Of a stretch of DNA of 64,000 nucleotides, positions 10,731 to 20,800 are shown one piece after another. Each line of letters starts with the position of its first letter. The stretch's first letter is position 1. The stretch is from Vitrella brassicaformis. Its lineage: Eukaryota > Sar > Vitrellaceae. The DNA lies in NCBI GenBank assembly GCA_001179505.1, contig CDMY01000257.1, positions 62,144-126,143 on the forward strand, in the 5' to 3' direction. The notes under the pieces are model-generated. The model ran no database searches and was not told the origin of the DNA. It saw nothing but the letters and a program-made list of their open reading frames with translations. Made by a program: the position numbers and the translations under genes.

Positions 10731-12033
10731 CTACCTGAGAGACACACCACCGACAGACCCGTCCAGCGGTGCAGACACGCCATCACTCGACCACTGTGTG
10801 CGCGTGCGCGTCCGCACCTCCGCCTGCAGTCGACTCTTGTCCTCGGCGAGGCGGCTGCTCTCCCCCGTGGCCTCCCTCACCTCTTCCACGAGCTTCTCAT
10901 TCATCCCCCTCTCCCTCTCTACGTCGCTCTCCAGCTCCTTCACCCGCCCAATCAGCATGTCGGTCGCCCTCACCCGAAGGGTCTCGTACACACGGGCAGT
11001 CTTGTGCGTTGTCTTGTCTTGTCTTGTCCTGTCTTATCTTGTCCTGTGCTGTTTTGTCGGTCGGGGGTGGCTCACGGGTCAGGGTGGTTGGCTTTGAGTT
11101 CCTTGATCTGCTCTTCAGCGTCTACCAGGCGCTTCTCGGCGCCATGCTTCTCCTCCAAACACCTGAACCAAGCATAGCACATGGATAGACAGAAATGTGC
11201 CCAGACACACGCAGGCGAGCGCACCTGTTGTATTTGTCGTTGATGTCGGTCGCGTATTGCATCAGCCGCTCACTATCCCGGATCTGCTGCTTCAGCTGCG
11301 ACTGGCTCGTCGCGCAGTAGCCAGACAAATCGCCACAATTCCATACAGACAGCACACAGCACAACAGATGCCGACAAGTCACGAGCTGGTGCCTGTGTGG
11401 GGTGAGGGAGGTAGCTGTCGATTCGGTCTTTGAGCTCCTGTATCTCCCTCTGCTTCTCGCGCAGCTTCCGGCTCAGCTGCAGGTTCTCGTCCCTCAGCTC
11501 GACATGCTCCATCAGGTTGCGACTGTCCTCCGTGCGCATAGGTACTAGTAGGGGGTAAGGAATGGGCTCACTGAACACACACAAACATCACACAAGGCAT
11601 ACACACGCCACCCAGCCCATCGCGTTTTGCCGTGTTTGTTACCTGACAGCGGCCTCTTCCATCGAGCTATCGCCAGACAGGTTATCCAACAGCAGACTGC
11701 TACCGCGCCCCACCGCCACGTCACCGCTACCGTCACACCCGTTCTCGCCCTCCCGCCCCTGCTCCTCCCACCTTGCCTCTCCCTCCTCTCTCCCTGCGCT
11801 TCTCTTCCTCCATACTCGCTATTCGTCTCGTCCTGTGCCGCCACAGACGCCTCTTCCTGCTCGCGCGAGCTGCTGCTGCTGCCGTTGAGCAGCGCCTCAC
11901 GCAGCGAGAGGGACTGTGCAGCAGGTGGGATCCCATTGTTGCAGCCTTCTTGTTCTCTGATTGAGCCGAAACAGGCTCCCAGCCGCCCCGCACCCGAAGG
12001 GGGCGTCTCACGGTCGTTGGCCGAGGCCGGCAT
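10731..12033 (-). CDS. Coiled-coil protein with an apparent frameshift near its N-terminus
   Basis: The start used is ATG 12033 (MPASANDRETPP). An early Ser-rich frame around 11890-11805 reads SSSSSREQEEASVAAQDE and is shared with the paralogue at the right edge of the window. The next confident frame, about 11795-11648, is shifted relative to it and then splices (GTAACA...CAG, exon start near 11564) into heptad-rich coiled coil such as ENLQLSRKLREKQREIQELKDR. Further coiled-coil exons follow at about 11290-11220, 11160-11060 and 10990-10731. Exact junctions of the last exons are uncertain because the phases do not all close. It could be a decaying gene, a base error in the assembly, or a gene with an unseen intron. 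No family is assigned. Confidence 0.5.
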
Positions 12034-12121
12034 GCTGCTGCTGGAAAGCCGCAACCGGTTTCGGGCAAGCAGGAGACAAGCAAAAGTGCTTCAATGAACA
12101 AGAGAGCTCCTCGGTGCCGCC

Positions 12122-12160
12122 CAAGAATTTACGTACATCACAGCCGTTGAGCTGTGCAAG
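12122..12160. promoter_or_regulatory. Promoter element of peptide gene 3, separated from its usual partner
   Basis: Carries CAAGAATTTAC (12122-12132) and CAGCCGTTG (12141-12149) in the same arrangement as copies 1 and 2. Here the left neighbour is the coiled-coil gene and not a large secreted gene. Homology to copy 2 stops just left of this block. Confidence 0.5.
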
Positions 12161-12561
12161 ATGAGGCTGTTGGTCGTCTGCTTCGCTCTGTCCGCGCTCC
12201 GTGCGCGTTCCGGGTTGAGTGCCCCATCACGTCAGGACCCCCCGGCCCCCCCTCCGTCCGCGGCGGCGTCAGTGCAGGAAACCGCAGCAGTGCATCCGTT
12301 CACCGACGAGACCGACCGCGGTCGAGGCGCCACCGGTCAAAATGGTGAGCAGAGAACGACACAGAACCGGCACTGCTTCTGTGGACGTCTGGGTGCATGA
12401 TGCGTCGTACAGATCGCCCTCTTCTCCGTCGCACGCAGTCTGACTCCGACAAGAAGACCAAGCCAGAGCAGGATTATGACGAGGTCTGCTGCGATGATTG
12501 TTTTTATTACAGAAATGTTCGTGACTGTTACGATCAGTGCAATGATGACTTTTGCCGATGA
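12161..12561 (+). CDS. Small secreted six-Cys peptide precursor, copy 3
   Basis: Exons 12161-12344 and 12413-12561, joined in codon 62, give 110 residues. The signal and pro-region differ from copy 2 at one residue in exon 1, and the 68-nt intron is identical. The core keeps CC-x2-C-x8-C-x3-C-x4-C, but most residues between the cysteines differ, and one Arg is added after the last Cys. The conserved cysteines and open frame argue that this copy is functional despite losing the large-gene partner. Its upstream neighbour is the divergent coiled-coil gene, 127 bp away. Confidence 0.8.
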
Positions 12562-13095
12562 CGAGACAGCCAACCCGTCTTCAGGCCAGGTTGTAGTGCC
12601 GCGTTCAGTGCCGCATGCATTGTCACTGGTGAATTTTTTGTCTTGTGACTGGCTGGGACGCCCACCGACGGGCAGGGACCTTGTGAAATGCTGAACACAA
12701 ACCCGTTTCGTGTTGTGGTGTGGCTCTGGTGACTTCTGCTGCTGGTTTGCGGACCGTGCTTCGTGAGCCGTCAGTGCGTGAAGCGACACCTCACTTTGTG
12801 AGGCAATGAGTTTCTCTCCACGTGCGTTGAGAGAGACAGTGACATTCGAGATATACCGGAGAGAGCGGCCTGTACAGCACGACCAGACGGTGCAGCAGCG
12901 GTGTGTGTGGACAGGGAACCAAGTACACATGAGATGAGGAGCGGTGTATACACAATTGTGTCAACAGTCATCATGCCAGCAGTTGGTGCTTTGGCACGGT
13001 GATAGATTCTGACATACACAAAATGCTACCGTGAGGCACTGGCAGACAGACAGACCTAGTTCGCTCTCTAGAGCCCAACAGGATGTCTGTGTCCT
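12562..13095. other. Spacer, 3' flank of peptide gene 3
   Basis: About 12640-12820 resembles 4400-4570 behind peptide gene 1. The remainder shows no coding or RNA feature I can support. Confidence 0.45.
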
Positions 13096-13853
13096 TTACG
13101 CCTCCTTCTCAATCAGATAGGTCACCCCGTCGCTCCTGCTGAAATCGTAGGTCTCGTGGTCGACTAGATTTGTGTCGCTCAGCTCCAAGTTGTAAAAAGA
13201 CACGGGATGCGGCTGATCAAACAGGGGGCCGGCATGCCATGTGCCGATCTCCATCTTGATGAACGCATCACCTGCAGAAACCAGACGCACAACACATTCA
13301 TTCATTCATTCATTCGTGAATCCCTCATATGTGCCCATCTTCTATCCCATCTCACCAGGTATTCGAAAGACCTTGAGCCTCTCCACATCAGGGCGGCTGC
13401 TGCTGAGGTCGGGAGGCGCCACGGCCATGTACCACGGCTCGCCATTGATAGCACCCAGGCATTGAGTCACCTGCTTGTGCCTCGTGATGGTGCTGAAGGA
13501 AAGGCCCCGCTGCGGCAGCCTCATAATGTAGAATCGAGGCGTGCCCCTATCCAGCTGAAGCGCTGCATCTTCGTCGTTGAACTCCTTCCCATCAACCTGT
13601 GCCTGTTGCAACTGAATCATACACACATAATGAGGAAGATGTGCGATGAATGTCAGTCTGTGAAATCGCGTGTGTGCATGCGCTGTACCTGCCCGTAGGG
13701 CTTGAAGTTGTCAACGGTGACATTCTCCGCTCGAATGAGCTTGATCTGCGGCTCAGGTCCACTCATCTCACCGTTTGGAACCAATCGAAAACACGCGACG
13801 GGGACGATGAGTACTGAGAGAGCCGCCAGAGGCGTCAAAGCCGTGACTTTCAT
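13096..13853 (-). CDS. Ureidoglycolate lyase (AllA) family protein with N-terminal signal sequence
   Basis: Three exons, 13853-13689, 13611-13356 and 13271-13096, sum to 597 nt (198 residues plus stop) and close in frame. The body matches the ureidoglycolate lyase/hydrolase family (PF04115): TVDNFKPYGQ near the start, then LSFSTITRHKQVTQCLGA, EPWYMAVAPP, LKVFRIPG, IGTWHAGPLFD and FYNLELSDTN, in family order. Bacterial AllA releases glyoxylate from ureidoglycolate in purine (allantoin) breakdown. The first 25 or so residues (MKVTALTPLAALSVLIVPVACF) form a signal peptide, which is unusual for a cytosolic-type enzyme and suggests entry into the secretory or organelle route. Some eukaryotic members are not proven lyases, so activity is inferred from homology. 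It is head-to-head with the Iwr1-like gene, with 78 bp between start codons. Confidence 0.8.
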
Positions 13854-13931
13854 CCGAAATGCCGACGAGCTCGCCAAATGGATCGGGATCTCGGCTCGCA
13901 CAAGAACCGCGTTCCGAAGTGCTTGAGGCTG

Positions 13932-15690
13932 ATGGCGGACTCTAAGGGCACGCCCACACCAGGATCTGACGAAGTTGTGGTGATTGGTGTGAAGAGGAAG
14001 CGCACCGACGAGCCCATCCCGACGCTCTTCATCGCTCCGCCCAGCAAGCGCCGCCACGCCGGCCACCCCGCACCTCAGCCCTTCCGCTTCGTCACGTCCG
14101 TGTCGACGAACGACTTCCGCACGAACCGCGATGACATCCTATCGAAGCTGTCGAAGCAGTCCAGGGTCTCCCTCAGAGGCGAGGCGGAGAGGATAGGCCT
14201 GTCTGGCAAGGATGGATCAGCATCGGCCAACCGCATGCGTGACCAGAGCTACCGCCGGCTGCTGATGGAGAGGCTAAGTCAGCTGTCGCGCTTGCGGGAG
14301 GTGGGTCGGCATCGCGGCCTGGGGATGCCTGACGGCACCCACGTGAGCCTGATAGAGGTGGTGGGCAAGCAGGAGATGACCGCCCCGTGCCCATCTGACG
14401 AGCAAGACCCGCCCCAAGAGGACCGATGCGAGGATGAGGAGACCGTTCGACAGCGGCTGGAGGGGTTGCTGGGCTCGGCTGAGGGCGGCCAGGAAGCGAT
14501 TGATGACGACTTTGACCTGTATGTCATGGATCGGTCATCGTATGGTGGAGGGTCATCGTACGACGACCCCATCGAGTCGCTCATGGTGGATGGCGATAGC
14601 ACGGCGGCGGCCGACAGGTGTGCGCTGGTGGAGCTGGAGGACGGCGGGTATAGCATTTTCGACTACGGAGAGCTGGGCGAGACGAGCGACGACGACCCTG
14701 AAGACGGTGAGCATCCACTCGCCCCAACACACACACAGCGGCACTTGTATGACGTGTGTCGTGGGTCCGTGCCTGTGTCAGAGGATGGGAAGGAGATCGA
14801 TTACCCGGACGAGCCGATGGGCGAGGAGGATGGCGTCGGTTCACAGGACAGCTGGCCGGATGACGATGACGTCGGTGTGCCGCGAGACAACCTCTCCGAC
14901 GACTGGTCCGACGAGGGGGAGCAGAAAGACCGCAGCTACCACTTCAATGTCGGGGACGTCATGAAGCAGCGACTGGAGCAACTGAGGCCCTCACACGAAG
15001 CCATCAAGTGAGTGCGTAACCAGCACACACACACACATACATACATTAGTGGCGTAGTGGCGTTCTGGCTTCCTTCATACATACATTAGTGGCGTTCTGG
15101 CTTCCTTCATTCTGTCCTGGTGTGACCAACCGACACACAGGATGGCCACGACGTCCCCTGCACCACCACCATCACCACCAGCAGCCGATGGTTCAGAGCG
15201 TGAGATGACCGACCAGGAGGTGTTCCTGCTGGGCGCCCGCAAGTACTGGGCCAGCCTGCAGGATCCGCCCCGCACCTCCTTCTATCCCGGCAAGAGGAAC
15301 ACGGCCCCAACAGCCGACGAGCCAATGGACAAGCTCCCGCCCGACCTGCGAGGCAGCGGTGACGAGGGCAAGAGCAGCAACGATGAGATCAGCAGCGGCA
15401 GCGGTGATGACGAGCCACTCACCCATCCCGGGTTCATCAGAAGGAGGTCAGAGCACGAGGTGTGGCGGGATGAGGCGGAGGTCCCGCAGCCGACCCAGGC
15501 TCATGTGCGCCGAATGGTGAAGCAGAAGATGGGCAGTGGCGGTGCGGCAAAGGGATCGGCTGACGGCAAGTCGGGTAGCTTCATGGAGAGGCTGCGTGCG
15601 CTGCAGGAGGCGGAGGACGAGTGGGAGAAGGGCAAGGGCAGGGCGGGAGGCAGGGTGGTGCGTTTCGACAAGAGACAGGGGGCGCGTTAA
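13932..15690 (+). CDS. Iwr1/SLC7A6OS-like RNA polymerase II import factor
   Basis: The N-terminus contains VVVIGVKRKRTDEPIPTLFI followed by PFRFVTSVST, the signature opening of Iwr1/SLC7A6OS (VKRKR..EP). Later acidic, Tyr-containing blocks (FDLYVMD; GKEIDYPDEP) are also typical of the Iwr1 region (PF08574). Iwr1 carries assembled RNA polymerase II into the nucleus. I read three exons: 13932-14706, 14782-15007 and 15141-15690. The first intron (75 nt) has no stop and is a multiple of three, so retaining it would also stay in frame. Joining across the second places ATCAA+G in frame with ATGGCC at 15142. The C-terminal 180 or so residues are Ser/Gly/Asp-rich and unassigned. ATG 13878 is an alternative start 18 codons upstream. 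Confidence 0.6.
15034..15112. repeat. Imperfect tandem repeat inside an intron
   Basis: Two units containing TACATACATTAGTGGCG and TTCTGGCTTCCTTCAT lie back to back; the first has an extra TAGTGGCG. They make up most of the last intron of the Iwr1-like gene. Confidence 0.8.
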
Positions 15691-16561
15691 ACGAGGGATT
15701 TCCTGTGGTTGACTGCTGGGTCCTCTGTGGGTGCATGTCTGCGGTTTGGGTGGTGGGTTCATGCATTGACTCAAGGGTACTCCGATTTGCTTGCGCATGT
15801 GCACCGTTCTCTTTGATTCAGCATCGAACCAATCGATCGATCCCTCGACAAAATACGGCACGTCATTCGATCGCACACCTTCGGGGACACACACACACAC
15901 TCGCGACACCGCGTCAACACAAAGCTCAACAACAGCCCACAGTTAAGGCACCCATCACCGACCTGCCCCCCGTACACACACACACACACCCATAACATGC
16001 CATGACATATCCACAGTGGCCAGCCCGCGCTCTTGTTTGTCACTCATGTGTCATAGGGAGACCATGCTAGTGCCGCTCTTGGCGTGTCATCTCGCCCAGC
16101 CGCACTCCATGTGACGGCCACACCAGCTGTGAAGCGATTTGGCGGAGACATGGAAAGGGCCTGCAACATGACACGCCAGGCAGCATGGGAAGCAGGATCG
16201 AGGCAGGGGAAAAAGGAAATGGATACAGTACCTTCTACTGGGTGCTTAAATGCACCCCGCATACGGACATACGCACGCCACACCCACACCACGCCATAAC
16301 GAGTACAAAACACACCCACACACCCGCTTGCACTCACCTTCCTACATTACCCAACCAGCACGCGCGCCCACCCACTCCAAAACTGCCTGTCTGCCTCTCT
16401 GTCTGTCTGTCTGTCTGTGTTTTGCAGAGGCAAAACTGTGCAGCACCATCCTGCCCATTGGCCAAGCAAGGCTCCCGCCTATGCCACCAAAAAAAGCACT
16501 GCAGCGCCCTGCGTGTGTGCGTGAGTGAGTGACCCTGCTGTGTATGATGGCATCTATAGGC
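15691..16561. other. Convergent intergenic region with short repeats
   Basis: This lies between the convergent Iwr1-like and EF-hand genes. It holds short CA runs and a CTGT run near 16383-16420. I see no gene or RNA feature. Confidence 0.5.
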
Positions 16562-17660
16562 CTATGCTACCCCCCTTTGTGCTGCCTGTGCGGCCTTCTT
16601 TGCCTCCTTCCTGGCCCGTCTTTCCGCAGCCATTCGTTTCCGCTTGGCTTCGTCCTGCTCGTGCCACACACGCGTTACCTCATGGCAGAACTGACACCAC
16701 ACAAACCCAAAGTGCTCAATGGGCGATTCTCGCCGCAGCTGAGTGTGTTGACCACTCACCTCGTCGAAATCTATCTTTCCGTTTCTGTCTCTGTCGAACG
16801 CCCTGAATCGCGCGTGCATCTGCTTGTGTGTGAACGGGATGCCCACAAGTCGAAATGCCATGAGTGCCTCGGTCTCGTCGATGAAGCCGCTGCCGTCCGT
16901 GTCGAGCGACGTGAAGGCCCACGTGAGGAACCGCTGCCTCAGGAAGGGGATTTTCCGGAACATGTCCACGGGGTGCCGTGAGACCTCCAGGATGGTCCAC
17001 GTCGACACGCCCGATGCGCCACCGACCGAGAAGATCAGTGCGCCTATCGGCCGAAAAGCCCACGAGAAGAGGGCTGACAGGCCACCTGCAGACGTGCAGA
17101 ACACGCATGTGCGTGGGTAGGTGAGTGGATGGGTGCATTGGGCCGGCGGGAACTCACCGATGACTGTTGTTTTGAAGGCCAGGATGACGACATTGATGAA
17201 GTGGACGATGTTGTGGCCAATCATGTGGCTGATGCTGTGCTCGACGCTCTTGTGCAGAATCTTCTTCGTCCGGGAGTGCAGCTTGCTTGCCACGTACGCT
17301 CCTCCGGGCCAAGCCTTCGCACCCACGACATCGCCCTCCTCGGACAGCTCATCGCCCGACACATCGACGGTGCCGCCGCCATCACCACCACCACCGCCTC
17401 CTGCGCTGCTGCCGCCATCTGCATGACACACACAGTCATCAGATGGAGCCATCTCCGCTCGTTTTTCTGTTATCTTTCGCACCTGACAGAACGACAGAGC
17501 TGCCAGCAGCAGGACTGGCTCTCCGTCGGGTGCACGATGGCCTCAGAAGGCGAGTCCGATATGGCGGAAGTGATATGAAGGATGGTTGCCGGCATCTGAG
17601 GAGGGCAAGTGATGAGGCAGCGGCGAGGGCCGGCAGCAATAGCACAAAGGCAAGCTGCAT
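16562..17660 (-). CDS. Two-EF-hand protein with N-terminal targeting region
   Basis: Exons 17660-17483, 17418-17158, 17085-16760 and 16690-16562 total 894 nt (297 residues plus stop) and close in frame. Residues 1-16 (MQLAFVLLLPALAAAS) form a signal peptide. The next 40 or so are Arg/Ser-rich with no acid residues, like the bipartite plastid-targeting leaders of algae with complex plastids. A Gly/Asp-rich linker and hydrophobic segments (HNIVHFINVVILAF; GALIFSVGG) follow. Two EF-hand loops then appear, DTDGSGFIDETE and DRDRNGKIDFDE, both with the full set of Ca-binding positions. The tail is a Lys/Arg/Ala-rich helix. A Ca-responsive organelle-membrane protein is a reasonable inference; the exact role is unknown. 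Confidence 0.75.
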
Positions 17661-17859
17661 GACGAGATCTTTTTGATCCGTTGCGATCTCAGCTTGCGTG
17701 GCGAGCTTTTGAAGAAGGGTCGAAGGGAAAGAGAGGAAAAAGAGGCTGTGGGAAGCAGCCATGATGAGGCAGATGCGGATCTTGCAATGGGATTTCGCCT
17801 CATCTGCTTGATCTACGCACGGTGGAGCAGTCTGAAGGTCATCGTATGAATTATTCGCG

Positions 17860-20800
17860 ATGGTAGCTCCTCCACTGGACGTCGAGCTCATCGACAAGCT
17901 GGTGGGCAAGTGGCGGAAGCGGTCACACAAGAAGCTCGTCATCGAAATCACCCAGGTACGCACACAAACACTCACACATCATAGACGGAATGCCAGATCA
18001 GGCTGATGGCAGCGCAGCGCCCCATATGAATGTGTGTGTGTGTGTCGACGCATTGCTGCAGGCCAAGGACAACCCCTCTCTGCTGTTGTTCCACGACCCC
18101 TCAGCAGCATCCGGCTCTCTCCTCTCGTGGGGCTCTCCCACCAGGCCGGAAGGGGCGCCCATCGAGATCCAGACAGATGACGACGGCGAGCCCTTTTTCC
18201 TTGTCCAATGGGCAGAGAAGCGTTGGGGTGTGGCGAGGTTCACCCTGGGAAGCCGGGAGGACGAGATGATGGAGAAGAGGCAGCACCACTGGGACCGCTT
18301 TGAGAAACCCAGCAGAATTAAGGTCCCAATGCACCCACACCCACAAGCCACACCCAAGCCACGGAAGACTGCTCATGAGGCCAGCACCGCCACCACCATC
18401 GGCAGCGGCAAGGTCACAGGCGGCGGGAAGGAATCCTCTGTGCCGTCCCCTGTGCCACAATCCGTCCAGCTTGTGGATGACGACGTCGAAGGAAGCGCAG
18501 ACGGAGGAGAGGACGAGGAGGAGGATGGATCGCCGCTGCTCGAGCCGCCCACCGACGAGCCAAGCGAGGCTCCCTTGTGGCGTGACGCGGTATTTCAGGC
18601 CGCATATGGGCTGGCGGATGATGCAGCCGAGCCGCTGGGTCCGTCAGAGGCACTCCAGCAAGCCGTCCAGGCTCTTGAATTCGCCAGTGAGTCGTACACG
18701 CATCTCGCAACGGCCCTCCCGGCCCCCTACGCAGAGGATGCAGACGGCGTGGCCGGGCGAGTGCAGCCTTTCATTACCAGTGTCAGCGGCGAGCTGCGGC
18801 AGGTCCTCGACAGCTGCCGGTCCCTGACGTCGAGACTGCTGCCGGTCATCTCGGCGGGGGCGAAGCACCACACGGCCTTCTACACTTACGTGGTAGAAGT
18901 AGTGGCCCGTCTGCGACAGCTGGCCAGTGGGGGCAAGGGAGGCATCTTGGTGGCGCCTGTTGGCTGGCTGGCCAAGGGAGAGTCGGCTGACAGCGATGAT
19001 GCTTCGGTGAGGCTGGTGTATCTCGTCATCACCAAGGCCGACAACTCACAAGGCCCCCCGAACGAGAGCTTCTTCGACGTGTCGGTCATCAGCTCGTGCG
19101 ACAGCGCCCTTGGCTACCACCCCGTCACCGCTGAGGCGACACCAGCAACAGCACAGCTGCTCTACCTCACCCCTCTGCCGTTGAGGCACATCAAAGCCGA
19201 GCGGCTCATCGACGGCAACTTTTGGACTTTAGTGCTGCGGCTGCTGGTGCATCCACAGCCAGACGAGGAGCAGGCGCGTATCCTCTATGACATCCTCCTC
19301 CCATCCGCCACACACACACCCGGCCTCTACAGCAGCGAGCACGGCAAAGACGAGGCACTCCTCTCCTGGTCACCCCCACCGCCCGTCAAGGACGACCCCA
19401 CCAACACCCACCTGACCACGCTGCTGGTGCGCGAGACCCTCTTGGCTCTCGGCCTGACGAGGCAGGAGGCCGCACACCTTTCCTGCATCAACGCATGGGC
19501 CATGTGCGAGCGGCTCACACAGGACATCACCAAGCACTCAGTGACGCCGAGAGACGCCGCTCTGCTCAGCCAGGCCGCTCGGCACATCGCTGTAGGTGTG
19601 GCAAAGGCCACCCAGCAGTCGACAACGGATGGGGGGCATCACACACGGTGCAGAATCCCACTGGAGGGCCGGCACCTGGCTGCACTGCACGGAGCGCTCG
19701 AGCGGCTGAATGACTATGTCGAGCAGCGGTCTCTGCACCGGACGGAGAGGCGCGTGCTGGGAGGGCCGACAGTGAGGGCGGACGACGGGTGCAGTGACGT
19801 ACGTGTGGCCGGCTGGGAGGAGTTCGACCTGATGGGCGGCTTTCGGCGTGACGAAGACGTCGACAAGCTGGCTGGCGAGGCGAAGGACCCCCCCGTGCTG
19901 GTGCCTGTGCAGCTGACAGACATCCCTGAGAAGGTGGGTGAAACAAAGGACACCCACACCCGCGGCCTCGTCTCTGTATGTATGTTTGTGTGCATCCTTG
20001 TCTGCTGGCTACTTCAGGTGGTGACCTTCGCTGACGTGTCCACAACACTGCGCAAATGCGTCCGCGTGTGCACGCTGCTGGCCAACCAGCGGTGTGACAT
20101 CGACAATTCGGCTGCATTCCGTCTGGCATTGATCCAGCACCTCGTCACCAAGGTGCTGCCCGTTCCGTTGCCCCTAAGCGCCCCGGATCGTCCGGCCAAG
20201 TGTTTCTGGGCGTCACAGCAGATCACCAGAGCGGTGCAGCACGATATCCTGCGGTGAGTTGGCTATGCTACTGATGCACTGAATGAGGTGCATTGCTGTC
20301 TCGTGTCGTGTGGGAGGTGCTGCAGCCACTTGCACCTGATCGGCCTGCATCTCGTCACCGCGTCTCTTTCAGTCATCCCATCACGGTGACCAACCACCCC
20401 AGAAAGCTCCTCCAATCAACCAGTGCACCCATCGATGTGCTCTTCCTTCATTGGCTCGTTCGTCAGGCCCATCGATGCGTCTCGGCTCACATCGCTGGCC
20501 GCCCTGGCCACACTGGCCGACGCCACCGTGCGGTTGATGGCCACCGACGACCCGTCAGGTCTCTCCCGCCACTACGGCGGCTACCCCGACGGCCGTCCCT
20601 TCTGGTTCGACCTGACCGAGTTCGCCTCAGAGAGCGAGTACTTCATGTACGCCGAGCCGCACCTCGCCATTGTGCGCTGGCAGGTGAGAGACCTTACCTG
20701 ACCCAAACACACACACACACACACACCACGTGTATGTGTGTGGAGTGTGCGCTGGTGCGTGCAGGTGCTGGAGTACCTGACAGAGCTCAAGGGGCTGTCG

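Larger units (their letters stand above)
12122..12665. repeat. Duplicated peptide-gene module, unit 2 (partner 9537-10115)
   Basis: Second unit of the segmental duplication. The near-identity of exon 1 and the intron shows that it is recent or kept alike by gene conversion, while the Cys-core codons differ strongly. Confidence 0.85.

Noticed and set aside
14434-14964. 176-codon plus-strand ORF inside the Iwr1-like gene
   Set aside because: Out-of-frame shadow rich in Arg/Thr/Trp; the Iwr1-like frame explains the conservation.
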